Shown: positions 1-9,639 of the stretch, in pieces
Layout of the letters: each line of letters begins with the position of its first letter
Position numbering within the stretch: position 1 is the stretch's first letter
DNA from: DATFNI01 sp963712305
GTDB lineage: Bacteria; Bacteroidota; Rhodothermia; Balneolales; DATFMH01
Direction of reading: 5' to 3'
Assembly: GCA_963712305.1 (NCBI GenBank)
Contig: CAVQHI010000002.1
Location: forward strand, 310,001 to 374,000
Length of the DNA stretch: 64,000 bases
The notes under the pieces: model-generated
Database searches by the model: none
Told to the model about the DNA's origin: nothing
What the model saw: only the letters and a program-made list of their open reading frames with translations
Translations under genes and position numbers: made by a program

Positions 1-124
1 GGTACGGGTATCCGGTGTAATCTGGGAAGGGTATTTTTCGGCTTTTAGCACGTAACTTAAGAGTTGACCAATTTTATCGCGATGCCGTATTATCCCTTAA
101 CGAATCATATAAGTATAAAATCGA

Positions 125-778
125 ATGCTTAGCTGGTTTAAGAAAAACAAACATACCCATTCTCCCAGGCATCACTCGGATGCGGAATGGGTTACGTTGC
201 TTAGGCGCCCGCCTGATGGAGAGGCCTTGTCCGAACTCCGGGATATTTTGAAACGGGGACTTATGTCCGCACTGGCCAGCCGAATCAAACGTGATCGTGA
301 TCATATTGTTGAGGATTTTACCCAGGATGCTCTTCTGAAGATCCTCGACAAGATCGAAACATACCGTGGGGAGGCCCGTTTTACGACATGGGCTATGAAG
401 ATTGCCGTTTATGAGGCACTGGCTGAATTACGCAGGAAACGCTGGCAGGATATCTCACTGGATGATTTAAAGGATCAGGGAGACTCTTTTCCACCAATGG
501 AAGTTTTCTCAGATAATAGTCCCGGACCGGATGAGAAAGCCGGGATACAGATGATAACTGAAGAGCTGCAACGTGTGATCAGCGAGTCATTAAGTGACAA
601 GCAGCGTATGGCAGTTAATTCGGTGTTGATCAAAGGATTGCCGATCGATCAGGTGGCCGTGTTGATGGGGACAAATCGTAATAATATGTACAAGTTGATT
701 CACGACGCCCGATCAAAAATCAAGAATGAATTCGAGAAAAAGGGTATTGCAATAGAAGATTTTCTGGACGAGGTGTAA
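125..778 (+). CDS. ECF-type RNA polymerase sigma factor
   Basis: This 217-residue protein is a sigma-70-family factor of the extracytoplasmic-function type, which would direct RNA polymerase to a small regulon. Region 2 is visible around residues 62-105, with EDFTQDALLKI and the RFTTWAMKIA helix followed by a basic ELRRKR stretch. Region 4 is visible around 155-202, with LSDKQR and a helix-turn-helix ending in KLIHDARSKIK. There is no sigma region 1 or 3, as expected for ECF factors. The next gene, 42 bp downstream, encodes a small zinc-finger protein that is probably its anti-sigma factor. The regulon cannot be read from the sequence. Confidence 0.9.
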   Translation: MLSWFKKNKHTHSPRHHSDAEWVTLLRRPPDGEALSELRDILKRGLMSALASRIKRDRDHIVEDFTQDALLKILDKIETYRGEARFTTWAMKIAVYEALAELRRKRWQDISLDDLKDQGDSFPPMEVFSDNSPGPDEKAGIQMITEELQRVISESLSDKQRMAVNSVLIKGLPIDQVAVLMGTNRNNMYKLIHDARSKIKNEFEKKGIAIEDFLDEV

Positions 779-820
779 GAATATGTTTTTTCAACTCGTC
801 AGACTATAAGAAAAGTGACT

Positions 821-1060
821 ATGAAACTGAATAAAAATATACTGAAAAGGCTAATCCGGTTAATTGCTGATACCCGGTCGGATGAGATTGGTTGTGATCA
901 GTGCTTCCGCGAACTGGATTCGTTTGCTGAAATGAAGCTTACCGGTAAATCAGCCGAAGAGGCGATGCCGATGCTTCAATATCATCTTAATCATTGTAAA
1001 GTGTGCAGGGAAGAGTATGAAGCACTTCTTGAAGCCCTTAAAACGATTGATAAAGAGTAA
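821..1060 (+). CDS. Small zinc-finger anti-sigma-like protein
   Basis: This 79-residue cytoplasmic protein carries a ZAS-like zinc motif: C25-x2-C28 near the N-terminus and H55-x3-C59-x2-C62 near the C-terminus. Such motifs are typical of zinc-binding anti-sigma domains. Its position directly after the ECF sigma gene suggests it binds that factor. There is no transmembrane segment, so it would be a soluble anti-sigma factor. An alternative GTG start lies two codons upstream at 815; the ATG at 821 is preferred. The anti-sigma role is inferred from motif and context. Confidence 0.75.
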   Translation: MKLNKNILKRLIRLIADTRSDEIGCDQCFRELDSFAEMKLTGKSAEEAMPMLQYHLNHCKVCREEYEALLEALKTIDKE

Positions 1061-1280
1061 TCTTTTAAGCATTTCTCAATTACATCATATTTGAATGCCT
1101 CTTATTGATTTCTGAGATTTCACCTATTTTCTCATTTTATTCCCTACGATTTCTGATACCCCGCCTGCCAGAAAGATAAAGTCAACATGATGATAATTCG
1201 ACAAAGGTCATATTTTCTTATTCTACTGTAGCATGGCACATGCTTAACATGGTTTGGCACAAAAGAAAAGGGAACTAGCC

Positions 1281-1844
1281 GTGGCGTATATCGAAGTTAT
1301 CAATCCACACGAAGCGGGACCACAACTCAAGTCAATTTATGAAGAGTTGATTTTGTCCAGGGGTAAGCTGGCAGAGGTACATAAAATCCAGAGTTTGAAC
1401 CCGGAGACGATTGTACGGCATATGGATCTGTATCAGAGCCTGATGTTCGGGAAGTCGCCGCTAAAAAGATATCAGAGAGAAATGATGGCTGTGGTTGTGT
1501 CGGCTGCAAACAATTGTGAATATTGCGTACGCCATCACACCGAAGCATTGCGGCATTTCTGGAATGAGGATGATTCTGTTCAAAAGCTTGCCGGTAATTA
1601 TAGATTGTTGGATCTGGCACAGCGCGATATGGTTTTGTGTGATCTGGCACAGCTAATGACCGTTAACCCATCTGACATGCAAAATGATGCGCACCTGGTG
1701 CCGTTAAGAGAAGTCGGTTACACGGATCGTGCTATTCTGGACGCAACGCTAATTATCTCTTACTTCAATTTTGTAAACAGGATTGTTCTTAGCCTGGGAG
1801 TTGTGACCGACGAGAATGAGGTGAGCGGTTATAAATACGAGTAA
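1281..1844 (+). CDS. AhpD-like / carboxymuconolactone decarboxylase-family protein
   Basis: The protein is an all-helical AhpD-like peroxidase-related enzyme of about 187 residues. The family signature C-x2-C-x3-H is seen as CEYCVRHH at residues 79-86, the redox-active pair plus the proton-relay histidine. A GTG start at 1281 is chosen because it gives the usual family N-terminus AYIEVI and has an AAAGGGAA stretch just upstream. A TTG at 1254 would add nine unconserved residues. Members reduce alkyl hydroperoxides or act in redox homeostasis; the substrate here is unknown. It stands alone, about 110 bp before the SDR gene. Confidence 0.82.
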   Translation: MAYIEVINPHEAGPQLKSIYEELILSRGKLAEVHKIQSLNPETIVRHMDLYQSLMFGKSPLKRYQREMMAVVVSAANNCEYCVRHHTEALRHFWNEDDSVQKLAGNYRLLDLAQRDMVLCDLAQLMTVNPSDMQNDAHLVPLREVGYTDRAILDATLIISYFNFVNRIVLSLGVVTDENEVSGYKYE

Positions 1845-1953
1845 AAGAAATGAGAAGTTAAGTACAAAACACTCATCTAATCTGTTGTAACAGAACGTTT
1901 AGCGCTATTTATCCATTATATAGGTGAAATCTTAACGAATAGATTACACTATT

Positions 1954-2736
1954 ATGGATATTCGATTGGACGGCAAACGGGCACTGGTAACAGGTGCCAA
2001 CAGTGGAATAGGCAAAGCAATAGCACTGGCCCTGGCAGATGCCGGAGCTGATGTTGCGATCAATTATATCGCAAATCCGGACGAGGCACAAAAAGTAACC
2101 GATACCATCCGGTCAAAAGGACGTAAGAGCCTTGCTGTAAAAGCAGACATTTCTGATCCGCAGCAGGTAGAATCCATGTTTAACACTATTAATGACGAGT
2201 GGAACGGACTGGATATCCTGGTAAATAACGCAGGTATTGACGGTGACCGGGCTGTTGCCTGGGAGATGGAGATCGGTAACTGGCAAAAAGTATTGAACAT
2301 AAATCTGTTCGGACCATTTTACTGTGCTCGTAAGGCATTGCAGGGGATGATCAAACAAAAATCGGGCGCCATTCTGAATGTAACATCGGTACATGAACGC
2401 ATTCCATGGAATGGATATTCCCATTACACATCAAGTAAAGCCGGGCTGTCGATGCTGACCGAAACCATGGCCCAGGAAGCCGGACCATATGGCGTTCGTG
2501 TAATGGCAGTAGCGCCCGGCGCGGTGAAAACGGCTATTAACAAACCGGTGTGGACCGACCCGGAAAAGAGGAAGGATCTTTTAAATAAAATTCCATTCAA
2601 TCGTTTGGGAGAAGCGGATGACATTGCGAGGGCTGCCGTGTTCCTGGTTAGCGATGAGGCCTCGTATGTGACGGGTTCTTCACTTTTTGTTGATGGAGGA
2701 ATGATTCTATACCCAAGCTTTGAACATGGAGGATAA
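1954..2736 (+). CDS. SDR-family oxidoreductase, glucose 1-dehydrogenase-like
   Basis: This is a classical short-chain dehydrogenase/reductase of 260 residues, the usual length. The Rossmann cofactor motif TGANSGIG lies at residues 13-20, NNAG follows near residue 90, and the catalytic serine and YxxxK are seen in NVTSVHE and YTSSK. The C-terminal GSSLFVDGGM matches the glucose 1-dehydrogenase-like subgroup. It probably oxidises a sugar or polyol with NAD(P). The stop lies 12 bp before the start of the GH63-like gene, so the two are probably cotranscribed and may act on one carbohydrate. The exact substrate is not readable. Confidence 0.88.
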   Translation: MDIRLDGKRALVTGANSGIGKAIALALADAGADVAINYIANPDEAQKVTDTIRSKGRKSLAVKADISDPQQVESMFNTINDEWNGLDILVNNAGIDGDRAVAWEMEIGNWQKVLNINLFGPFYCARKALQGMIKQKSGAILNVTSVHERIPWNGYSHYTSSKAGLSMLTETMAQEAGPYGVRVMAVAPGAVKTAINKPVWTDPEKRKDLLNKIPFNRLGEADDIARAAVFLVSDEASYVTGSSLFVDGGMILYPSFEHGG

Positions 2737-2748
2737 TCCTGCTCCGTT

Positions 2749-4068
2749 ATGGATAATACATATTTTGACCTTATAGAGAAGGCTAAGGAAGTTCTGCGAA
2801 AAAACTGGACCGGCGAGTTTACGATTCCGGCTTCAAAACTCTACCCCCATCAGTGGTCATGGGATGCGGCGTTGATTGCCGTTGGATACGCGCATTTTAA
2901 CCAGGAACGGGCTGAGCAGGAACTTCGGCATCTGTTTACCGGGCAATGGTCGAATGGAATGCTCCCTCACATGATTTTCAATCCGGAGGTTACCGATTAT
3001 TTTCCCGGACCGGAATTCTGGCAAACGAAACGTAGTCCCGATTCGCCGAAAGATGTGGATACTTCGGGAGGAGTGCAGCCGCCGGTCCATGCAACTGCAT
3101 GCCTGCTTGTTTATGAGAAGGCCCGGGATAAAGTAAAGGCCAAAGAATTTTTAAAGGAGATGTATCCCAAACTGTGCGCCTGGCATGATTATTTGCATCG
3201 GGAGCGTGATCCGGAAGGCGAGGGACTGGTGTATATCAGGCATCCCTGGGAGTCAGGCATGGATAATTCTCCTGTTTGGGATGTGATTTTCAAGGGTATT
3301 GAAATACCGGAGGGGGAAGTGCCCGACTATAATCGAACTGATACCCAGACTGTAAACCCCGATGATCGTCCGGATAATGAAACTTATGACCGTTATGTCT
3401 ATCTCGTCAAGCTATTTTATGATAACGACTATGATGAGAAAGCTATCCGCGAGGAAACACCGTTCCTGGTCCAGGATGTACTGTTTAATGCTCTTCTCGC
3501 GCGGGCAGACAAGGACCTGGCTCAAATAGCAGATCATATCGGCGAGGATGGGAGTGAGTATAAATCAAAAGCGGAACAGATTAGCGAAGCAATGAACGCA
3601 AAGCTGTGGGATGAGGAACACTCTATCTATTTCGATTATGACATGAAGAACGACAAGATTATCGATTCCCACTTAGCTTCTGGTTTTCTTCCGCTGTTTG
3701 CCAGAATACCGGATCAAAAACAGGCAGAATCTATGCGAGAGTATCTTGATTCAGCGCATTTCGCCCGGGAACACGGCAAGGAGCACGGCATCCCCAGCTA
3801 CGATGAAGAGCAACCCGGCTTCTCCCCCAACCGATACTGGCGCGGACCGGTTTGGATCAACATCAACTGGTTTCTGTATCACGGCTTAAAGCATTACCAC
3901 TTCGATGAATATGCCGACTGGATCAAAAAAGCGATCATCGGTCTGCCTCAAAAACATGGATTTTACGAGTACTACAATCCCCACAAGGGAACAGGGCACG
4001 GAGCCGATGAATTTTCCTGGTCGGCTTCCCTTTTACTTGATTTGATACACCGGGAGGGATTGTTGTGA
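2749..4068 (+). CDS. GH63 / mannosylglycerate-hydrolase-like glycosidase
   Basis: This 439-residue protein resembles the (alpha/alpha)6-barrel glycoside hydrolases of family GH63 and the mannosylglycerate hydrolase-like domain. Visible landmarks are WSWDAALIAVGYAHF near residue 38, HPWESGMDNSP with an acidic catalytic candidate in mid-protein, NRYWRGPVWININWF near residue 365, and a C-terminal EFSWSASL. It has no signal peptide and is probably cytoplasmic. It follows the glucose dehydrogenase-like SDR by 12 bp, so a small operon for hydrolysis and oxidation of a compatible solute or oligosaccharide is plausible. That role is inference. Confidence 0.8.
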   Translation: MDNTYFDLIEKAKEVLRKNWTGEFTIPASKLYPHQWSWDAALIAVGYAHFNQERAEQELRHLFTGQWSNGMLPHMIFNPEVTDYFPGPEFWQTKRSPDSPKDVDTSGGVQPPVHATACLLVYEKARDKVKAKEFLKEMYPKLCAWHDYLHRERDPEGEGLVYIRHPWESGMDNSPVWDVIFKGIEIPEGEVPDYNRTDTQTVNPDDRPDNETYDRYVYLVKLFYDNDYDEKAIREETPFLVQDVLFNALLARADKDLAQIADHIGEDGSEYKSKAEQISEAMNAKLWDEEHSIYFDYDMKNDKIIDSHLASGFLPLFARIPDQKQAESMREYLDSAHFAREHGKEHGIPSYDEEQPGFSPNRYWRGPVWININWFLYHGLKHYHFDEYADWIKKAIIGLPQKHGFYEYYNPHKGTGHGADEFSWSASLLLDLIHREGLL

Positions 4069-4480
4069 ATTTTTCAAAGATCGAATAGTAATGTTCAATC
4101 ACGCGAGGTGATAGCGAGTAAATAATAAGGTTTCTTTGCTTTCTGATGTTTGAATTTCGTAATTAACGTGAATTTTGTATAAGAAAGAGGTGATTTCAGA
4201 CAGAGAAAAAGCTGGACGGTATGTTAAGTCATTGCGTGGCATTAAAATTAATCGAGTACGCTGCTATGATTAACATCTCTAAAATAGCACCTTCCGAAAC
4301 TTCAGGGGGACTATCGATGGTTTTTGCACGGGTTTTCTACGTGTCTGGAATCATTATTACGTTATTTTATGGAACAATAATGACATTGAAATAAGAAAAT
4401 TTCAGATTACCAGTTCCTGAATTCTGCTATTATATGATTACTCCTGCAATTTGTGTTTCTTCAAGACCTCACTTTCCCGG
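4069..4480. other. Intergenic stretch without recognised gene
   Basis: About 410 bp separate the plus-strand hydrolase from the minus-strand carboxylesterase, so both genes end here. I see no ORF with recognisable content, no clear strong terminator and no RNA gene. Confidence 0.4.
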
Positions 4481-6118
4481 TTAAATACCTCCTGATAGTA
4501 AGTTTATCCCCGACGTGTAGGCCTTTTCAATCACATCCAGCCGAGCTTTTCGGGGATCGGATTCACCTACGGCCGATCCATCGGGCCGGAACTCGATGAT
4601 CTCGTTTTTTTGGGGATTGCAAACGGGCCATTTCGGTAGTCCCTTGCCATTGGGATCACCGGTCCTGGCGAAGTTTGTCCAATAGGTGTTCATCATTTGC
4701 GCTACCTTTTCGTCCCTGGGTGCTACGGTGCCCCCACCACGGCGGGTATCGAGGTTGTCGAACACATAAGGGACTTCGGAACCGTGAGGCGCACCATATC
4801 GCATCCTGTCTTTCATTGAGGCCGGGACGTAAGAGAAACGATAGATGTAAGCCGGTTCACCCTGGGCAACAAAGGCCCTTGCTGTGAACCTCGCCGGTTC
4901 CGCCCAAACCACGTCCGTATTAACCATCGTAAGCATTTTGGCTAAATCAGTGGTGCCATCAGGGTCGTAGGCCGTTTTCGCTTCGTCCTTCAGGTTTCCG
5001 AACATATTCAGCAGTTCTTCCTTCGAACGGGCATTGACGAAGCCAGCCGGTACTTCCGCACTATTCGACCCTATTATGAGGGGAACCTTAGCCTGGTCGC
5101 CGGCCTTGTATGCACTTTCGGCCGTTTCAACAACCAGTTTACCGTCGAGAATCGGACCTGAGTAGATGCGCTTACCCCCGGGGCCATCGGTTTCCTGTCC
5201 ACCGTCCACAATCTTTTCAATGCTCAGGGCACGCAGTTTGGCCAGTGCGGCGGCACCTGTATCTTTAATCCCATACATGCGTGCTAAGTTTACTCCGATT
5301 GTCTCCGCCGATACCGGATAATTAGGATTGACACCATCCTTGCTTATCGGCCTCCCGGTGAGCACACCGTCCCGTCCGCCGCCAGACTCGATGATGGCCT
5401 TTTGGAAAAGGCCTCGCGCACTTGGTATGGTCAGTAGTGAATGTACGGATACGCCGCCGGCGGACTCGCCGAATATAGTAACGTTGTTCGGATTGCCTCC
5501 GAAAGCGGCAATATTCTGCTTCACCCATTTGAGTGCGGCAATCTGGTCCATGTAGGCGTAGTTGCCCTTCGGTTCATTCGGGTGCTCTTTGCTTAGTGCG
5601 GGGAATGCGAAAAAGCCGAGGCGACCAAGTCGATAGTTGAAGGTGACCAGAATGACTCCCTGCCTGGCGAAATGGACCCCTGAAAATTCCGGCTGGGAGC
5701 CGCTGCCAAAAACAAAAGCGCCGCCGTGTATCCACACCATTACGGGTAACTTTGCTCCCTCTTCGGTCCCGGCAGGTTTCCATATATTGAGATACAGGCA
5801 ATCTTCCGATGTGTTTGCCTGTATTTTTGTTGTGTCGCGTGGAAAGCCTGCCTGTGCACAACCTGCGCCAAATTTGCTGGCATCACGCACTCCCTGCCAC
5901 GCAAACACAGGTTGTGGTGGCCGCCAGCGATATTCGCCGACCGGCGGAGCAGCATACGGAATTCCCTTGAAGCTGGATACATCCCCCTCTGTCGCACCAC
6001 GCACGATCCCAGAGGCGGTACGAACTGTTGGCGTCGTGTTCGGGTCGGTATTGACGGTTTGTTGAGCATGCACCGAACAACTGATCAGTATGGCTAAACC
6101 TGCTAAGACTTTTTTCAT
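4481..6118 (-). CDS. Secreted carboxylesterase (type B esterase)
   Basis: This 545-residue type B carboxylesterase has an alpha/beta-hydrolase fold. An N-terminal signal peptide of about 18 residues ends at SVHAQ, so it is exported. The oxyanion-hole segment HGGAF lies at 131-135, the nucleophile elbow GESAGG has its serine near 219, and a histidine candidate is in YGAPHGSE near residue 440. Family members hydrolyse carboxylic esters; the substrate is unknown. The start codon lies only ten bases from a 97-bp repeat that recurs inverted at 16342, so its promoter must lie in or beyond that repeat. Confidence 0.9.
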   Translation of the reverse strand: MKKVLAGLAILISCSVHAQQTVNTDPNTTPTVRTASGIVRGATEGDVSSFKGIPYAAPPVGEYRWRPPQPVFAWQGVRDASKFGAGCAQAGFPRDTTKIQANTSEDCLYLNIWKPAGTEEGAKLPVMVWIHGGAFVFGSGSQPEFSGVHFARQGVILVTFNYRLGRLGFFAFPALSKEHPNEPKGNYAYMDQIAALKWVKQNIAAFGGNPNNVTIFGESAGGVSVHSLLTIPSARGLFQKAIIESGGGRDGVLTGRPISKDGVNPNYPVSAETIGVNLARMYGIKDTGAAALAKLRALSIEKIVDGGQETDGPGGKRIYSGPILDGKLVVETAESAYKAGDQAKVPLIIGSNSAEVPAGFVNARSKEELLNMFGNLKDEAKTAYDPDGTTDLAKMLTMVNTDVVWAEPARFTARAFVAQGEPAYIYRFSYVPASMKDRMRYGAPHGSEVPYVFDNLDTRRGGGTVAPRDEKVAQMMNTYWTNFARTGDPNGKGLPKWPVCNPQKNEIIEFRPDGSAVGESDPRKARLDVIEKAYTSGINLLSGGI

Positions 6119-6128
6119 TACGAATACC

Positions 6129-6225
6129 TTTAATCACTATGGGTTTAATTCCCCGCCGCTTGCGGCGAAACAAAAATAAAACCCATGTTGATACCCCGTC
6201 TGCTTGCAGCGGGGTAGTTCATTGT
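6129..6225. repeat. 97-bp inverted repeat, left copy
   Basis: This segment is the exact reverse complement of 16342-16438. It contains two GC-rich hairpins: one around GCCGCTTGCGGC inside outer arms TGGGTTT/AAACCCA, and one built on TACCCCG...CGGGGTA. The pair brackets about 10.1 kb. The right copy abuts a REP-associated transposase remnant. No ORF is encoded. Confidence 0.93.
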
Positions 6226-6486
6226 TTAGTGACTATCTGTAAAGAGCAGAGCAACTGCAAGGTTTTAAAGTCGGGAATCTCTGGAAACCACATCCCGATT
6301 CATCGGTAAAAAGAGACACTATGTTCACAGAGAAATGAGCTCAAAATCGTTGTATTCTCTGTGTAATTCTCTGCGCCCCCTGTGGTTTCTATTACTTGTG
6401 CAAAGGACCATTGCGCACTGATGATGATTTAAAAAAAGTCCGATAACTGATGTTTTCATACTCCCTCCAATATTTATATGAAGCAT

Positions 6487-6571
6487 TACAAAACCTCTAC
6501 TTTTACCTCACCAAACCTCTCCTGATTTACAGGAGAGGTTTAAGAGGAGGGTTTTGCAGTGTCTCCTCTTA
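6487..6571 (+). repeat. Intergenic repeat with CCTCTCCTG palindrome, copy 1
   Basis: About 85 bp contain a perfect stem CCTCTCCTG/CAGGAGAGG with an ATTTA loop, flanked by AAAACCT and GGGTTTTGC. A closely similar copy in inverted orientation lies at 14599-14681. The rest of the 6226-6610 gap shows only a degenerate TTCTCTGTG-type repeat near 6340-6395 and no gene. Confidence 0.8.
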
Positions 6572-6610
6572 AATGCTACGATTGAGATTAATCCGGATCG
6601 ATGAAGTGAA

Positions 6611-7462
6611 TTACAGGTCGAGCTTTCTATTACCCAACCACTTAACAATTTCCGGATCCCGATGATCAAAAAAGCTGCTGGTTCCCTTATCGAGCGTTGC
6701 AATGGCTTTCATATCTTCGGTATCCAGTTCAAAATCGAAAATGTCGAAGTTTTCCCTGATTCTTTCCTTTTTAACTGATTTTGGTATTGCAACCACACCT
6801 CGTTGTGTAAGCCAGCGAAGAACCACCTGAGCCAGGCTTTTTTTGTACTTTGCAGCAATGGAAAGCAGTTTCTCGTTTTGGAAAAGATTGTTCCGGCCTT
6901 CGGCGAAAGGACCCCACGCTTCAATCTGAACCTTATTGTCGGTTAGGAATTTTTGAGTTTCTGTTTGTTGATTGAAGGGATGTGTTTCAATCTGGTTAAC
7001 AGCCGGAACAACCTCATTAAACGTAATGATATCCATGACGCGGTCGGGCTGGAAGTTGCTCAACCCAATGGCCTTAACCTTTCCATCCTTGTATAACTCT
7101 TCCATCGCTCTCCACGAGCCATGAACGTCTCCATAAGGCTGGTGAATCAGGTATAAATCCAAATAATCGAGTTGAAGTTTGTTAAGGGATTTCTCAAAAG
7201 CCTTTTTCGTTTTTTCGTAGCCGGTATCCTGTATCCAGAGCTTAGTGGTAATAAACAACTCATCTCTTGCCACACCACTTTTATTAATGGCATTCCCGAC
7301 CGCCGTCTCATTCATATACGATGCAGCAGTATCAATTAAACGATAACCCGTATCAATGGCATCAAGCACACAAGTCTCACATTCTTTGGGATCTGTTATT
7401 TGAAATACTCCAAATCCAAGTATGGGCATTTCGACACCATTATTTAACACTACGTTCTTCAT
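6611..7462 (-). CDS. Aldo/keto reductase (AKR5-like)
   Basis: This 283-residue NADPH-dependent aldo/keto reductase would reduce aldehydes or ketones in the cytoplasm. The tetrad residues are visible: Asp in RLIDTAASY, Tyr in the same segment, Lys in FITTKLW and His in YLIHQPYG. The length and the N-terminus LNNGVEMPILGFGVF fit the AKR5 (2,5-diketogluconate reductase-like) group. It is the last gene of a minus-strand run with a second aldo/keto reductase and a flavodoxin, next to a divergent AraC regulator, a common arrangement for inducible carbonyl reduction. Confidence 0.92.
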   Translation of the reverse strand: MKNVVLNNGVEMPILGFGVFQITDPKECETCVLDAIDTGYRLIDTAASYMNETAVGNAINKSGVARDELFITTKLWIQDTGYEKTKKAFEKSLNKLQLDYLDLYLIHQPYGDVHGSWRAMEELYKDGKVKAIGLSNFQPDRVMDIITFNEVVPAVNQIETHPFNQQTETQKFLTDNKVQIEAWGPFAEGRNNLFQNEKLLSIAAKYKKSLAQVVLRWLTQRGVVAIPKSVKKERIRENFDIFDFELDTEDMKAIATLDKGTSSFFDHRDPEIVKWLGNRKLDL

Positions 7463-7536
7463 AAATTTTATTCTTTTTAATTAACTATTTCATTTAATGT
7501 CCACTTCCTAAACTAAAACCTACGCCTACTTGCTGT

Positions 7537-8526
7537 TTAATTGTCGGTAAGTTTATCCAATTCCTTTGGATATCTGGCACCCCGGACTTTTATTTTTGAC
7601 AGTGCGTTTTCAATCTCGGTAAGATCATCGGATGTAAGTTCGATCTCAGCAGCTTCGATGTTACTTACCAGGTGCTTCAGCTTTGTTGTTCCTGGGATAG
7701 GAACAATCCAAGGTTTTTGTGTGAGCACCCAGGCAATAGCTATTTGAGCTTTTGTAACATCCTTTTGTTTTGCGATCCTGCCAAGCAGATTTACCAGTTT
7801 TTGATTGGCCTTCCGGTTTTCCCTGTTAAATCTTGGGACAATGTTGCGGAAATCATTCTCACTGAACTCAGTGCTTTCATCGATCTCCCCGGTAAGAAAT
7901 CCTTTGCCAAGCGGGCTGAACGGCACGAAACCAATTCCGAGCTCTTCAAGTGTAGGTATGAGTTCGTCTTCCGGTTTTCTCCACCACATGGAGTATTCAC
8001 TTTGGACAGCAGTAACAGGCTGTATGGTGTGGGCTTTTCGAATGGTTTTTACACCGGCTTCCGACATGCCAAAATGTTTTACCTTCCCCTCCTGAATCAG
8101 CTTTTTTAAGGCTCCGGCAACATCTTCAATGGGAACATCCGGATCTACACGATGCTGATAAAACAGGTCAATATAGTCAGTCTTTAAGCGTTTGAGTGAG
8201 GCTTCGGCAACTTCACGGATGTGTGCGGGACGACTATCGAGTCCATCTTGTGGTTTTCCATTCCTGAATCCGAACTTGGTGGCGATTACCACCTTGTTAC
8301 GGATGGGTTCCAGCGCTTCACCTACAAGTTTCTCATTCTCAAAAGGACCATAAGCTTCTGCTGTATCAAAAAAAGTGACGCCCTTATCAAAAGCGGCTCG
8401 GATAAGTTTAATCATCTCGTGTTTATCTGAAGCCGGACCGTAACCAAAGCTCATTCCCATGCAGCCGAGTCCAATGGATGAGATTTCTAAGTCGCTGTTT
8501 CCAAGTGTCCGTTTTTTCATTGGCAT
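7537..8526 (-). CDS. Aldo/keto reductase (YajO/AKR13-like)
   Basis: This second aldo/keto reductase of 329 residues belongs to a different subfamily from its neighbour, resembling the AKR13 group. Catalytic positions are visible: Asp and Tyr in FFDTAEAYGPFENE, Lys in VVIATKFGF and His in LFYQHRVDPD. The C-terminal NADP-binding segment IPIPGTTKLKHL is present. The ATG at 8526 is followed by a second Met two codons later, so the start is uncertain by two residues. It is cotranscribed with 6611-7462 (74-bp gap) and probably with the flavodoxin upstream. The substrate is unknown. Confidence 0.92.
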   Translation of the reverse strand: MPMKKRTLGNSDLEISSIGLGCMGMSFGYGPASDKHEMIKLIRAAFDKGVTFFDTAEAYGPFENEKLVGEALEPIRNKVVIATKFGFRNGKPQDGLDSRPAHIREVAEASLKRLKTDYIDLFYQHRVDPDVPIEDVAGALKKLIQEGKVKHFGMSEAGVKTIRKAHTIQPVTAVQSEYSMWWRKPEDELIPTLEELGIGFVPFSPLGKGFLTGEIDESTEFSENDFRNIVPRFNRENRKANQKLVNLLGRIAKQKDVTKAQIAIAWVLTQKPWIVPIPGTTKLKHLVSNIEAAEIELTSDDLTEIENALSKIKVRGARYPKELDKLTDN

Positions 8527-8582
8527 ATTAGAATTTGATTTGGTTTAATATTTCTTTGTTTCATTCGGATTTACTCAAAAAG

Positions 8583-9206
8583 CTATAGCATTTGAATGCT
8601 TTGCAACCAGTCCTTTACTTTGGTACGGGCTTCTTTTCTTCTCTCTCCTTTGATCGCAAGGTATATTCCGTCTCTTTCCGATCCGCCTGTGATGGAAAAG
8701 CCTTTCAGTATCTTGGAATCGGGACATAAATCTTTTACCGTTTGAAAGCTGCTTCCCACGCCATATCCGCCATTGGTATTAAATGGAATCACCGTTTTAC
8801 CACTTAAATCGTATTCATTCAAAAAGCTTTTCATCGGTGGCGGCAACTGCATCCCCCAGGTGGGGAAGCCGAGAAAAACGGTATCGTAATCCTGAATATT
8901 CTCAATTTTTGTTTTAAGAGGGGGCAAATAACCCGTTTCATTTTCCCGGACTACTTGTGCTACGATGGCATGATAATCTTCCGGATAAGGCGTTTTCAGC
9001 TTGAGTTCTACGATGTCGTCGCCTACTTCCTGGTGTATAATTTCTGCTATCGCCCCGGTGTTTCCCGTACGGGACAGATACACGATTAATATGTGTTCTT
9101 TACCAACGCTGTCAAAAGACGCATCCTGTCCTTCCGCTTTTGATGAGCAGGATACCAGCCCGAAGAATACAATGAACAGTAGTGTGAATGAAAATAGATA
9201 CTTCAT
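8583..9206 (-). CDS. Flavodoxin domain lipoprotein
   Basis: This 207-residue protein has a lipoprotein signal peptide (lipobox ending GLVSC near residue 20) and a flavodoxin domain beginning at ILIVYLSRTGNTGAIAEI, where SRTGNT is the FMN phosphate-binding loop. Later flavodoxin landmarks are FLGFPTWGMQLPPP and PFNTNGGYGVGS. Membrane-anchored flavodoxins of this kind commonly sit beside aldo/keto reductases and AraC regulators in Bacteroidota. It probably shuttles electrons at the membrane; the partner is unknown. Confidence 0.88.
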   Translation of the reverse strand: MKYLFSFTLLFIVFFGLVSCSSKAEGQDASFDSVGKEHILIVYLSRTGNTGAIAEIIHQEVGDDIVELKLKTPYPEDYHAIVAQVVRENETGYLPPLKTKIENIQDYDTVFLGFPTWGMQLPPPMKSFLNEYDLSGKTVIPFNTNGGYGVGSSFQTVKDLCPDSKILKGFSITGGSERDGIYLAIKGERRKEARTKVKDWLQSIQML

Positions 9207-9639
9207 GTTTGGATGGTTTTCAATTCGTATTAGTCAAGGCTATTTTCTTTCTTTTTATAGACTTCAGTAACTGTGAACTCATTCGACCCCTAATTGCTCC
9301 GAACCACAGCCACCAGTGTAACGCGATTTCCAAGGGACTGTCCCCACAGTGGAGTCAGTTGTTCAGGCCATGCGCTTGCGGCGACGATTGTAATTGCTCA
9401 AATGTGGCAGGTCAGGGGAAGCGTCACTGTAATCGCTTTGAAGTTACTCACAAACCTACATTCGCTGTCGATGCTAAGGGGCTTCTGGCAACAGCGAAAA
9501 GGCAATAATATGTGCATCCGGAACTGACGCTGCCTTCTTTGTTTACGATGGGAGAACTATTTTCCCCTGTCTATATGGCACATCAGGATTGCAAGCAAAG
9601 CAGTGCCAATTATTTTATTGCCTTTCGTGCTGCTGCTGG
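9207..9639. other. Intergenic stretch, no assignable gene
   Basis: About 430 bp lie between the flavodoxin and NTF2-like genes, which run in the same direction. Short open frames occur, but none gives a recognisable protein. The 9290-9500 part is richer in GC than its flanks and may be a gene remnant, but I could not identify it. Confidence 0.35.

Noticed and set aside
9290..9525. Small open frames in the flavodoxin upstream gap
   Set aside because: Neither overlapping frame gives a recognisable protein, and both use improbable codon patterns; left as unassigned.
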